NCBI RefSeq assembly: GCF_000688375.1
Contig: NZ_JIAF01000004.1
Coordinates: 1,860,001-1,924,000, forward strand
Direction: 5' to 3'
Source of the DNA: Prevotella sp. HUN102
GTDB taxonomy: Bacteria; Bacteroidota; Bacteroidia; Bacteroidales; Bacteroidaceae
DNA length: 64,000 nucleotides
Under the pieces are notes generated by a model, which was given only the letters and a program-made list of their open reading frames with translations, did no database searches and was not told the origin of the DNA. The position numbers were made by a program, and so were the translations under genes. Within the stretch, counting starts at the first letter, position 1, and each line of letters opens with the position of its first letter. Below are positions 45,026 to 55,673 of the stretch, piece by piece.

Positions 45026-46534
45026 TTATAATTCACTACCCGGAACATCGTCAATACTCCCCTCTATACCCGAATCGACATAATTAATATAAAAATACAT
45101 TCTTTCATCGGGATATAGATATGTAGCAGCCAAAGGCAAGATGGCATCTCCTCCGAGCTTGACAGCGTCTACATAAAACATATATTTTCCCAAAATCTTA
45201 TCTATTTCTTTACCAGACATTGCAATAGCAACATCTTTTATTTCCTTATATCCTTTCTTCTTTAAATACTTCCAAAATTCCCCTGATACAAATCCGAGCA
45301 CTTTAACGACACGCTTCTTGCCTGATATAGTCGAGTCTGCTATAATATTCCGGACTTCATTGAGTTTCATAGGGTCGGTCGCAAACTTATAAGAAAAATC
45401 AAAGACAATCTTCTTTTTTATTTTATCACTCTTTCCTATAAGGCTCAATACTGGGTCAGCGACAACCATTACCGTATTAAATATCTTCAGCCATTCTCTT
45501 TCTTGAGAAGTTATTACTAAGATAACGTCATCCTCGTCTTTCAGGCTTATTTTAATATCTGAAAGTTTTGTCGCATCCCAAGTAAAATCATCTATCGTAA
45601 AATCTTTCTCACTTATCAGTTTCCACATATCAGTGAGACTGGCCTTTGCTCCACTCAAGGAAGTACTCTTTTTCATAAAATGACTGACATTCACTGGCTC
45701 AATGAGGTATCTGGATTCGTTCCATATACTGTTATCATAGGGATATATCATATTCTGCTTTTTATCATAAATTGCGTGTACGAATGCGTGATAGGTGAAT
45801 CGCCAGCTATAAGCCTTGAAGACACAGTTCCAAGTTTTATTCTTATCATCCCATTTACGCTCTGTCAGGTCAAGGCGTATTCCTCTGTATTTAGAGCTGC
45901 CTAATTTAGGTTCTTTAAATTGTGAAACAGCACGTCTGGCGCGTACAGATTCCATCTTATCATAAATATCCTTCAGACCTGAAAGTTCAAGGATTCGGTT
46001 TTTAGCAGAAAGGAATTCTTCCTTTATCTCGGCAAAATCCGTATATCCTTTATCAATAACCGACTTTTCTATGGCCTTTGCTAAAAATTGAGTTTCAGGA
46101 ACATTCCCAATTAAATTCTTCAGTTTGATAAAATCAGCATCAGGAGTTTCAACAAAGGCATTTGGCAATACCGGCAACAAGAGTGCTATTGCAGTTTCCT
46201 CTGCATTGATTTTTACAGGTTCGGTATTTTTACCATCATCTATGGAAGCGTAGCAAAGATATAACAGGCTATCATTCTTCCCAAATACTACATAGGAATT
46301 AGCTGCCGTATTAAATCCATTGTCGCTTCCCACACTGATACTGGTACCGTCGGCTATCAGGTCAATATCGGTCGGCTTTATTCCAGAAGCATCCGGAATC
46401 TCAATGAAACTTCTTCGAGGTTCAGGCTCTGGTGTTGGAGTTTGGGAAACTCCCTCTTCCTTGCTGCAACCAACCAAAAAAGCAGTAATCACTCCCAACA
46501 GCACGAAGGCAGAGAGCCTCCTGTACTGTTTCAT
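45026..46534 (-). CDS. Hypothetical lipoprotein, 502 residues
   Basis: It starts MKQYRRLSAFVLLGVITAFLVGC, a lipoprotein signal with the lipid-modified Cys at about residue 23, then a PTPEPEPRR linker. The remaining sequence is mixed alpha/beta with many Lys and Asp residues and no domain I recognise. An earlier in-frame ATG at 46558 would add eight basic residues. It ends 21 bp before the SUMF1-type lipoprotein gene and lies 79 bp after the small secreted protein gene, all on the minus strand, so the three probably make one surface or periplasmic assembly. Confidence 0.6.
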   Translation of the reverse strand: MKQYRRLSAFVLLGVITAFLVGCSKEEGVSQTPTPEPEPRRSFIEIPDASGIKPTDIDLIADGTSISVGSDNGFNTAANSYVVFGKNDSLLYLCYASIDDGKNTEPVKINAEETAIALLLPVLPNAFVETPDADFIKLKNLIGNVPETQFLAKAIEKSVIDKGYTDFAEIKEEFLSAKNRILELSGLKDIYDKMESVRARRAVSQFKEPKLGSSKYRGIRLDLTERKWDDKNKTWNCVFKAYSWRFTYHAFVHAIYDKKQNMIYPYDNSIWNESRYLIEPVNVSHFMKKSTSLSGAKASLTDMWKLISEKDFTIDDFTWDATKLSDIKISLKDEDDVILVITSQEREWLKIFNTVMVVADPVLSLIGKSDKIKKKIVFDFSYKFATDPMKLNEVRNIIADSTISGKKRVVKVLGFVSGEFWKYLKKKGYKEIKDVAIAMSGKEIDKILGKYMFYVDAVKLGGDAILPLAATYLYPDERMYFYINYVDSGIEGSIDDVPGSEL

Positions 46535-46612
46535 CTTGCTAAATTTTCTTTTTCTCATAAAACAGGTAAATTAAATAAATCAACAAAAAAGGTATGGAAC
46601 AGACCGGGCTGC

Positions 46613-46954
46613 CTACTTCAGGGTAAGCGTATAGCTTCCTCCATCCTTGTAATCAACCTTATAGGCAGTGCCCTTCACATAGACCTTGGTCAGCTTGCAG
46701 CCCTTTATCCAGTAGAGAATGGCCACACCGTCCCTGTCGGTCTCGAACGTGCGCCCACCACAGCAGAATGCACCACCCGACACGTCGGTGGAAACCTTTA
46801 CATACGCCGCACGGTCGCCATTGCTCTTATAGACCGTTACCTTGCAAGTCTGGTCGTTGTCCGAAACCTTGTTGGCACTTGTAAATGCGGTTGTAACCAC
46901 AAATACCATCATAAACAGGGCAAATACGCCCGACATTTTCATCAATCTTTTCAT
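46613..46954 (-). CDS. Small secreted beta-rich protein, 113 residues
   Basis: A signal peptide (MKRLMKMSGVFALFMMVFVVTTAFT, cleavage near 25-27) is followed by about 87 residues with a repeated beta pattern (CKVTVYKSNGDRAAYVKVSTDVSGGAFCCGGRTFETDRDGVAILYWIKGCKLTKVYV). The pattern of GxxxxTDxDGxAxLxW resembles small carboxypeptidase-regulatory-like or Ig-like folds; four Cys residues could form disulfides. No family is assigned. It heads the lipoprotein operon, with a -7 box TATATTTG on the complement of 47031-47038. Confidence 0.6.
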   Translation of the reverse strand: MKRLMKMSGVFALFMMVFVVTTAFTSANKVSDNDQTCKVTVYKSNGDRAAYVKVSTDVSGGAFCCGGRTFETDRDGVAILYWIKGCKLTKVYVKGTAYKVDYKDGGSYTLTLK

Positions 46955-47030
46955 TGTCTTTGCTGTTTAAAATTAAATAAATAGGATTTAATAATAATGT
47001 TCAATTTGCTCTATGGTAAGATTTTCGTTG

Positions 47031-47038
47031 CAAATATA
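47031..47038 (-). promoter_or_regulatory. -7 promoter box of the lipoprotein operon
   Basis: TATATTTG on the minus strand, 77 bp upstream of the 113-residue gene. Confidence 0.5.
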
Positions 47039-47113
47039 AACAATAATGTTAAAATTACCCCCCCCGAATGTTAAATTACGTTATTAAGAACGTTTTTATG
47101 CTGTCTGACTGTC

Positions 47114-47257
47114 CGAAAAGGGATTCCGTATGCCTGTGATTTAGTAGGAAACAAGGCATATCAAGGCATCATCGGAAGCAATGGAAAAGTGCTGTTCACA
47201 AACACCATAGGAGCACGAAAGGAGTTCGATTTTGCTCAATTCTCAGAGGTATCGTAA
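47114..47257 (+). pseudogene. Possible 3' gene remnant
   Basis: One frame reads RKGIPYACDLVGNKAYQGI then IGSNGKVLFTNTIGARKEF and ends FDFAQFSEVS at a stop. Composition looks protein-like, but no start codon or ribosome site is seen and the upstream part is lost. It may be the decayed end of an old gene. Chance cannot be excluded. Confidence 0.3.
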
Positions 47258-47446
47258 GTAGCGCAGACCGAATATACAATCGTTTTGCATCAGATATCTG
47301 TGCCATCCTTGAAGGCTTTGCCTTCTCTGTGTTCGGGAAAATAGGCGTAAATCTGTGCATCTGAGAAATCTGTGAGAGAGATACTTGTCATTTTATTCCG
47401 AACTCAGGTAAGTAGCTGATAATCAAACGCATTTTTCTTCATTTTC

Positions 47447-47528
47447 ATTTTTGCGAAGAATGCACGGCAATCTTCGCAAAAACGCAATGCAATCTTGCGA
47501 AGAATGAAACGCATTCTTCGCAAGAATG
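47447..47528. repeat. 22-bp-period repeat cluster D
   Basis: Four 16-bp units start at 47447, 47469, 47491 and 47513, with strictly alternating orientation and 6-bp spacers. Units 1/2 form TTTTTGCGAAGA / TCTTCGCAAAAA; units 3/4 form CTTGCGAAGA / TCTTCGCAAG. Confidence 0.9.
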
Positions 47529-47530
47529 GA

Positions 47531-47698
47531 AAGGAGGGAGGAAGGGATGGGAAATGGGGAATGGGAAAAGGGAAATGGGGAATGGGAAAAGGGAAATGGG
47601 AAATGGGGAATGGGAAATGGGAAATGGGGAATGGGAAAAGGGAAAAGGGAAAAGGGAAAAGAGAAAAGAGAAATGGGGAATGGGAAGAAGGGGACGAT
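47531..47698 (+). repeat. Purine-only G-rich microsatellite
   Basis: About 165 bp of GGGAAA, GGGGAAT and GGGAAT-type words with almost no pyrimidine other than T in ATGG. Many GGG runs at 5-7 bp spacing could form G-quadruplexes. Any reading frame through it gives only Gly/Lys/Glu/Trp/Met low complexity and is not a gene. Confidence 0.85.
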
Positions 47699-48065
47699 AA
47701 GGAAGTTTCCTTTATAGGTGTTCCTTATTATATTATATTATATTGCATTACCTGAGTTCGGGATAAAACGGCAAGACGCTCTCGCAGATTTCGCAGATTC
47801 ACAGATTCACAGATTTACGCCTACTTTCTCGAACACAGAGAAAATAAACGTCTGTGATGCTGTGGCATCCGTGAGAGATAAAACTATTAATGATCCCGAG
47901 CAGCAAAGGGAAGAAAGAGAGGAAACAGGAAGGGTAAATCTGTCATTTGTTGTGCCAATCGTGTCAGTATGTGATTTTTGGCACGGTTTTCGTATAATGA
48001 GTGTCGGATGCCTGCAAGGGCATTTTACGAACCGATAAGTTTAAAATTATAAAATACATACGATT

Positions 48066-48347
48066 ATGACAATTAAACCATTAGCAGACAGAGTGCTCGT
48101 TCTCCCGATTGAGGCAGAACAGAAAGTAGGTGGAATCATTATTCCAGACACGGCAAAGGAAAAGCCACAGCGTGGCAAGGTTATCGCAGTAGGCAACGGC
48201 ACAAAGGATGAGGAAATGATTCTCAAACCGGGCGACGAGGTGTTCTACGGTAAGTATGCCGGCACTGAAATCGAAAACGAAGGAACAAAGTATCTGATGA
48301 TGCGTCAGAGCGACGTGTTGGCAGTAGTGGAGGAAGGAAGGAGTTAG
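48066..48347 (+). CDS. groES: Co-chaperonin GroES
   Basis: GroES caps the GroEL cavity. The 93-residue protein is complete: [43 protein letters not shown], with the mobile loop (about 17-33), and [27 protein letters not shown]-like element at 47978-47986 lies about 80 bp upstream and resembles the -24 half of a sigma-54 promoter, but the -12 half is poor. It is unusually far (326 bp) from groEL, with repeats between. Confidence 0.96.
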   Translation: MTIKPLADRVLVLPIEAEQKVGGIIIPDTAKEKPQRGKVIAVGNGTKDEEMILKPGDEVFYGKYAGTEIENEGTKYLMMRQSDVLAVVEEGRS

Positions 48348-48351
48348 TTCT

Positions 48352-48638
48352 GGGGAGTTAAGGAGTTAAAGGGAGTTAGAAGGAGTTAAAGACATCACTG
48401 ATGAGAAGGAGGGAAAGGAGAAAGAAGTCAAAGGAAGTTAGAGGGAGTTAAGGACATTACCATCGTGTGGTGAGAGGCTCAGAATTAACTCCTTATATTA
48501 TTAAGGAAAGGGTAAGGAAAGGGAATAAAAGTTCAAAGATATAGGAATTCAAAATCTACGACATACAGAACTATTGTCTTTAACTCCCTTTGACTCCTTT
48601 AACTCCTTTAACTTCAAAAAAAACTCCCTTAACTCCCC
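48352..48638. repeat. Inverted array of GGAGTTAA words between groES and groEL
   Basis: Left arm 48352-48393 contains four to five copies of GGAGTTAA/GGGAGTTA. Right arm 48576-48638 contains the reverse complement words TTAACTCC several times. The arms can pair over 40 bp, imperfectly, around a loop of about 180 nt. The gap has no gene. Confidence 0.7.
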
Positions 48639-48652
48639 AAAATAACATTTAA

Positions 48653-50299
<1,647 letters not shown>

Positions 50300-50366
50300 G
50301 CCGTAGACGGAAAGAATATAATAATATGATATAAGCCGTAGACAGCGGAAAGAATACAACAAACAG

Positions 50367-50400
50367 AAGGGGAAGATGCCGAATGGCGTCTTCCCCTTTT
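50367..50400 (+). terminator. Terminator of groESL
   Basis: A 14-bp stem (50367-50380 with 50385-50398, one G-U) with a GAAT tetraloop, then TTTT. Confidence 0.85.
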
Positions 50401-50438
50401 CAGTTTGAAGCTGACAGAAGTAAATGATGCTATCTTCA

Positions 50439-50509
50439 GCCAAGATTCTATGTGTAGCTAAGATTCTGTGTCAGCTAAGATTCTGTGTGCAGCTAAGATT
50501 CTATGCTCG
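50439..50509. repeat. Four tandem copies of a 17-18 bp repeat
   Basis: GCTAAGATTCTGTGT-type units start at 50439, 50457, 50474 and 50492. They lie between the groEL terminator and the 3' end of the convergent small-protein gene. Possible leftovers of replication slippage. Confidence 0.75.
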
Positions 50510-50516
50510 GCGACGA

Positions 50517-50723
50517 TCAGTCCTCCCACACGGAACCCCGCTTATAGCCCCACTCCGAAGACTCATTTCCCTCGTCGTCCGTTACGTCCCATTTCTTGCT
50601 CAATGCAGGTTCTGTTGCCGGGTCGTCGCTGATGCCGACTTGGGGCGAGCCTGCCATAATGCTTATGTGCATATCCAATTGCACAACGCTGATGCGGGGC
50701 TTTTCATATTGTTTCTTTTCCAT
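50517..50723 (-). CDS. Small protein of unknown function, 68 residues
   Basis: A short protein starting MEKKQYEKPRISVVQLDM and rich in Asp/Glu at the C-terminus. The N-terminal YEKP...V..L pattern followed by a small-residue stretch (IMAGSPQVGISDD) is seen in many short Bacteroides and Prevotella proteins of unknown role, some near peptide export genes. It lies 27 bp after the expected stop of the GLUG-type gene on the same strand, so it is likely the last gene of that operon. No export machinery is adjacent. Confidence 0.55.
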   Translation of the reverse strand: MEKKQYEKPRISVVQLDMHISIMAGSPQVGISDDPATEPALSKKWDVTDDEGNESSEWGYKRGSVWED

Positions 50724-50750
50724 ATTGTCGTATCGATTTATCCAGTATGA

Positions 50751-53700
50751 TTATTTCTTCAACACTTTCTTTCCGTTGCCGATGTAGATGCCCTTGGCTG
50801 ACCTTCGAGCGAGGTGCCTATGTAGCGTCCGTTGAGGTCGTAGTAGCGCACGGTGCCGGTGCCGTCGGTGGTCTCGATGGTGCTGATGCCGGTTGTGGTC
50901 TCGTCGTCGAACTCCAATGAGAAGGGCTTGCTCTCCACCATTTCCCGCATAATGGAAAAATAGGCACGGTAAGGCGGAATCACTACGTTGGCGTTCGTTT
51001 CCGTTACCTTGTGGAACTTGCCGTCGCTCTGCAATATATAGGCATTGGCAGCTACTGCCTCGGCATTGCTCATACCTGCATAGGTGGCACACCATTTCAC
51101 GTAATCACTTGCCACTTTGAGGAACTTTTCCGGGTCTGCCTTGAAAGGTCTTTCGGGTTCTGCCTTTACGGTGATGTCGCTCATCCGGAGTTCGTGGGCA
51201 TCAGACTTCGGCACGAAGAGATAAGGCTTGTAGGCCTCGTAATGTTCGCCCGACGCAAGGGCTACTTCCTTGAAGCGGGCCGTGCTGGCTTCCTCGTTCA
51301 CGGCGGCGAGGGCGTATGCCTTTCCCTCTCTGTGCCAGTCGAAAGGCAGCGTTACGGTGGAAGGCTTCCCGGCAGCGAGGCTGCGCTTCAGCGTGGCATC
51401 GGCGGCATAGAAGTCCAGTCCCACGGGCAGGTAGCCATTTGCCTCGAAGGAATGGCAATACCACGTCTGCCCGTCTTTGTTCCAATACACATAGTTCGTC
51501 TGCTTCCCGGGCTGATAAAGCTCCGGCATCTCGCCCAACGGCTGCGCCCAGTAGCACTTGTCGGTACGGTCGGCTTGGAGGCACTTCGCCACGTAGCCGT
51601 TCTTGAGCTGCTTCTCCGTTACCCGTATGCCCTGCTGCGCGCCACAGGCGTTGAGATAGTAGCAGCCGTTGAAAGTGGTGTTCTCGGCAAAGGTCTTCGA
51701 CCACGTATGCCCATTGCCGCTGCCGAGGTAGAGACAGTTGTTCAGGGTGCATTTGCCTGCCTGATCGCACACGAATCCTGCCACCTTTCGCCTGCCTTTT
51801 TCCGTGGTGGCAGTAATCCTGCCTTTTACGATGCAGTCGCTCATCGTGGCACTGGCAGGGCCGCGTACGCATTGCACCATACCCGACGCAGCGCAATAGC
51901 CCTTGTCATAGCTGCTCGTGATGTCCACTTCGCTGACGCAGTTGGAAAGGGTGGTTGTGCCATACAAATCGAGGATCATTCCAGCCAGCCACGCTCCTGC
52001 CGACGTTATCTGTCCCTTGACGTGCAGGTTCTTGACGGTGGCACTTTCCACACATTGGATAGGGGCAACGTTGTTTTTATCGCCGGTATTCCAGTTGATG
52101 GAGAGCGTATGTCCCTGTCCGTCCAATGTGCCGCCATAGCGATGGTTAGTCGAGCCGAGCATCCAGAGGTTGCTGCCGAGGTCGATGTTCCCCGTCAGCC
52201 TGTCGTTGAGGCGGGTCTGGCCGTTGTCCACGAGGTCGCAGAATGTCTTCCGGTTTTCCTTCGTGGCAATCTCGTAGGCATCCTTTTCGGTAATGGTAGC
52301 CTTTACCGTGAGGTCGCCGCTTACGGTGGTGGAGGCAGAGAAGTCGTCGGCAAAGGCGAGCGTATAGAAATGGCGGGCATCGTATTCGCTGCCGAGGATT
52401 TCCTGTATGGTGGGCAACGCTCCGAAGAAGCCCCTGCCCGAGGTGGCATAGCGCGATGCCCTTGCCTTGCCGTTGTAGGCGAAGTCCACCTTATGCACCC
52501 GTTTCGCGGCATCGGAGGTGAGCTGCGGCTCGCTGTCGGAGCCGAGGGTCTGCCCCCATATCTTATCCCCACGCCTGTTCTGAAGCAGATATGCCACCTC
52601 GCCGTTCCTGAGCTGTTCGGCAGTTACGAGCGTGCCTCGCGGCATGCCACAGGCGTTGAGGTAGTAGCAGTTGCTGAGCTTGGCGTTCTCTCCGAATGTA
52701 TGGCCCGAGTCGTCGGCATTGTTGCTGCCGGTGTACAGGCTGTTGCTGATGGTGCAGGTGCCTTCGTTGCTAAAGACGAAACCTACCCAGTCTTTTTTAG
52801 CGTTGCTATTTGTCGCCTTGAACGTGCCGGACACCTTGCAATCAGTGATGGTAGCGCGTCCGTATTTGCCAACAGACCAAATCAGTCCTGAAGACTGGAC
52901 TATGCCAGACCCAGGAACTGTTATATCAACGCTGCTGGTGCAGTTGGAAATCGTAGACGCGCCGTGGACAGCATTCACCAATCCGGCAACAGTTCCCCCT
53001 CTTGCAGTAATCTCTCCCTTTATATGCAGATTCTTGATGGTGGCATCCGACACAGTTCCAAATGGGACTACGAATGAGTCTTCGAAATCCCATTTTAAGA
53101 TGAGACTATGCCCGTTGCCGTCGAATATCCCGGCATATTCATTCCTGGCTCCCACCATCGCAGACCAGTCCTCAAGCGTGATGTCGGCTTCGAGGCGGGC
53201 GTTGAGGCGGGTCATACGCTTGTTGTTTACGAGATGGGCAAAGAGCTTCCACTCGTTGAAGTCCTTGATGAGCACCGTGCCTTGGGCGTCGGAGCGCACG
53301 ACGGCGAACTCCCTCGAGAGAGAGGCTGCCTCGTATATGCCGTTCTGTGTCTGGCTGATGGTGATGGTGGCAATGCCGGGTGTGCCGCCGTAGGTGAGCT
53401 TGCCGGTGCTCGACGATCCTTCCAGAACAGCATTGTTGCTGCTGCTGATGCTGCATCCTTGGTTCTTGTGGCTGTAGGGGTGGCCGCTTTCGGTGGTCAT
53501 CTTCACATAGTCGTAGAAGGAAGCGAAGTCGTCGCCCTTTCTCCTTCCTTTGGTAAAGAAAACATCGTCGTCGTTCGTGGGCGTGAATATCGGCCGGTAG
53601 CGTTTCACGTTAATGACCGTACTGCACTCTTGCTTGGGATGTATGGCTGTGGCGGCATAGGTGGCAATGATCGTAGCCTTGCCGGGGGAATTGAATTTTA

Positions 53701-54298
53701 CCCTGCCAGTGTAGTCTACCGATGCCACGCCATCATTGGTGCTCCTGAAGCTGACGTGGCCACGATGTTTGCCGTTTTGGAGCGAAGGTCTTATGTCGTC
53801 GTCTAAGATGTAGACGTCGTACTGTCCCTGATCGAATCTCACGCGGGCTTCCTGTACGTAAAGCACCTTGTACCGCGCAAACTCCACTTGCTTGCTCGCG
53901 GAGAGCGTGATGCTGTTGTCGGTAGCATCGGAGCACTCGATTCCCTTCGAGCCGTCGCCCTTGTAGGCTTTATTTGAGGTGCAGGTGAGCGAGGAAGCGT
54001 TATCCAGCTGCTCCTCGATGTAGAAAGCGCGCACGCGGTAGCCCGGTTTGCAGGTGATGGTTACGGTAGAGCCTTCTTTCATTTCCCAGTTACGGTTGCC
54101 GGCAAACAAAGCCGGACCTGTCTTGCAATTGCTCCACGATACGGTAACGATGCCGTCTCTGGAGGTACGGGTTCCCTCTACTTCTTTTTTGCCGCGGTCG
54201 CTGGCATACCAAGTGTCAAGGTAGCCCCACGCCGGCGCAGTCAGCACGAGGGCGAAGAGGAAGAGGCATAGCCTCTGGATGATGTTCTGTTGTTTCAT
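50751..54298 (-). CDS. Large secreted GLUG-motif protein with frameshifted C-terminus
   Basis: About 1180 residues starting MKQQNIIQRLCLFLFALVLTAPAWG (signal peptide). An Ig-like/Big region (about 25-330) is followed by two homologous ~270-residue modules (RLNARLEADITLEDW...NGHSLILKWDF...IKNLHIKGEITARG...ISNCYYLNACGMPRG and the second RLNDRLTGNIDLGSN...). These are beta-helix-like GLUG repeats. As read, the chain ends QPRASTSATERKC at 50759. One missing A near 50791-50797 would restore the family-typical end KGIYIGNGKKVLKK with a stop at 50751. A start at 54490 would precede the signal peptide and is rejected. It is probably surface-exposed. The preceding HU-like gene ends 98 bp upstream. Confidence 0.75.
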
Positions 54299-54395
54299 TT
54301 TATTGATAAGATAGTATAGTATTTCCATTTGGGGTTGATAAGAGGGGGGACGCCCCACGAGTGAACGCCCCCCCAGACACGATAAAATTAGTAAG

Positions 54396-54833
54396 TTAAG
54401 GGTTATCGTCTTCGGGCTGGCTGGGCGTGTTGCCGTCCTTTTCCTTCTCTTCGTGGATGATGATGCGCTGCACGCCCTTTGCCTGAGCAAGCATCTCCTG
54501 CTTGGGGAAGAACTGTATGCGCGGCGTCTTGAGTGTCTCGGCTTTCACGTCTTCCTCTTTCTCCACGCGCTTGGCCGTGGAGATGACCTTGAAGGAGCCG
54601 AGGTCGGCGAGGTCTACGGTGCGGCCGCTGAACATTTCCTCGCGCACGATTTCGGCGAGTGCCGTGATTGCCGAGCGCACGTCGGCACGCGAGAGGGCGG
54701 TGAGGTTGATGATACGGTCTTCTACCTGCTTGGAGGTAATCTCGTCCTGTGCGACGGGTGCGGCATAATACATCGTCTTGCCTTTCTTTGCACCGATTCG
54801 CATCACTTCGGATTTAACTTTGTACGTAATCAT
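54396..54833 (-). CDS. HU-HIG family DNA-binding protein
   Basis: A 145-residue HU-like protein of the Bacteroidota 'HU-HIG' type, starting MITYKVKSEVMRIGAKKGKTMYYAAPV. Its core (about 1-105) has VEDRIINLTALSRADVRSAITALAEIVREEMFSGRTVDLADLGSFKV, the alpha-helical dimer and beta-arm region of HU. The tail (about 106-145) is acidic and proline/glutamine-containing rather than the usual Gly-rich extension. The ATG at 54833 is preferred; 54920 would add 29 residues upstream of a good start. Its predicted promoter is 290 bp upstream, with a 23-bp tandem repeat in the leader. Confidence 0.8.
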   Translation of the reverse strand: MITYKVKSEVMRIGAKKGKTMYYAAPVAQDEITSKQVEDRIINLTALSRADVRSAITALAEIVREEMFSGRTVDLADLGSFKVISTAKRVEKEEDVKAETLKTPRIQFFPKQEMLAQAKGVQRIIIHEEKEKDGNTPSQPEDDNP

Positions 54834-54909
54834 AACTTTAAAGTTTTTATTAGGTGTATAATATATTAAGGTGGGAAGCACGCCTTGGTGCTTTCCCGAT
54901 GCTTTCTTT

Positions 54910-55070
54910 CCGTTCTCCAACAGTCGCTTTCATCGTTCCTTAGGAAGCCCTTTAGTCGTTCCTTAGGGATCGCTTCGGTCGTTCCTTAGGGATCGCTTCG
55001 GTCGTTCCTTAGGAAGCCCTTTAGTCGTTCCTTGGGAATCGTTTCGGCCGTTCCTCGGAGGGCTTTTCTG
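54910..55070. repeat. Seven tandem 23-bp repeats in the HU-like gene's leader
   Basis: Units of 23 bp (TCGTTCCTTAGGAAGCCCTTTAG and TCGTTCCTTAGGGATCGCTTCGG variants) start at 54910 (degenerate), 54933, 54956, 54979, 55002, 55025 and 55048. Units 1 and 4 are identical, as are 2 and 3. They lie between the -7 box (complement of 55119-55126) and the gene start. Confidence 0.85.
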
Positions 55071-55118
55071 CCGTTGTCTTCAGCGCAATCTTTCCCTTGG
55101 CGAAGATGATTGACGGCG

Positions 55119-55126
55119 CAAAAATA
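55119..55126 (-). promoter_or_regulatory. -7 promoter box of the HU-like operon
   Basis: TATTTTTG on the minus strand, about 286 bp upstream of the HU-like ATG; the leader would contain the 23-bp repeats. Confidence 0.45.
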
Positions 55127-55388
55127 AGAAAATACATTTTTCCGCTATAAGATTTATCAGGAAAATGGCTTGTTTTGGGCATAATTGCACGTCTAAAAAC
55201 TCTAAAACGGGTCTAAAAAAGTCTAAAAAAGGCGTTTTATGCCGAAGATAAATGCGTTTTGTTGCAGGCGTCGTCCAACAGGCGAGACGGCAGAGGGAGG
55301 TCTGCCCATTCATTGGGGAGGAACGGCAGAACGGAGAGAGGGCAAGCAAGTTATTCGTGTTTTTGATGCGTATCTCCTATCTTTTTGC

Positions 55389-55396
55389 TACCTTTG
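55389..55396 (+). promoter_or_regulatory. -7 box directly before an ATG (leaderless candidate)
   Basis: TACCTTTG ends 4 bp before the ATG at 55401; the transcript would begin at or near the start codon. Confidence 0.55.
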
Positions 55397-55400
55397 CGCT

Positions 55401-55634
55401 ATGAAGCTAAAAATAAACTGGAAAATGTTCTTGGTGTTCTTCATCGTGATTGGAGGACTCTATTATCTCACGCGAAACGTGTGGGTTGCGGCAGGCATTA
55501 TGGTGCTGCTGTTGCTTGCAGACGGACTTATCCGTCAGTATGAACTGAAGAAGAAAGGCGAAAGGCAGGCAGAGGAGATTCTGAAAGGTCTGACGGAGAA
55601 GGAAGAGAAGGAGGGGGAGGAAGAGGAGAAATAG
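55401..55634 (+). CDS. Small membrane protein, 77 residues
   Basis: The protein starts MKLKINWKMFLVFFIVIGG, with two hydrophobic segments (about 7-22 and 28-44) and a C-terminal charged tail (EKEEKEGEEEEK). No family is recognised. A longer in-frame reading from 55239 crosses the promoter and is rejected. It lies 39 bp before the AmgK-RapZ gene on the same strand, so it is probably cotranscribed with it. Confidence 0.6.
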   Translation: MKLKINWKMFLVFFIVIGGLYYLTRNVWVAAGIMVLLLLADGLIRQYELKKKGERQAEEILKGLTEKEEKEGEEEEK

Positions 55635-55673
55635 ATTCCCCAATCCCCCTGATGGCAGAAAATTGATGCGCAA

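Larger units (their letters stand above)
47325..47840. repeat. Composite element with imperfect inverted arms of about 85-90 bp
   Basis: Left arm 47325-47408 (CTCTGTGTTCGGGAAA ... CCGAACTCAGG) and right arm 47751-47840 (CCTGAGTTCGGG ... GAACACAGAG) are imperfect reverse complements, including GGCGTAAATCTGTG and AATCTGTGAATCTGTG-type stretches. They enclose about 340 bp holding repeat cluster D and a purine-rich tract. No transposase is present, so the element is non-coding. Confidence 0.65.

Noticed and set aside
47495..47755. Gly-Lys-Glu-Met-rich ORF
   Set aside because: The reading is a translation of a purine microsatellite, with no start signal and repetitive low complexity.
47978..47995. 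Sigma-54 promoter upstream of groES
   Set aside because: TTGGCACGG resembles the -24 half, but the -12 half reads TCGT instead of TTGC; kept only as a remark in the groES entry.
51011..52891. 626-residue plus-strand ORF
   Set aside because: It lies antisense within the GLUG protein gene, has no family match, and shows arginine/glycine/valine-rich composition typical of a shadow of a GC-rich gene.
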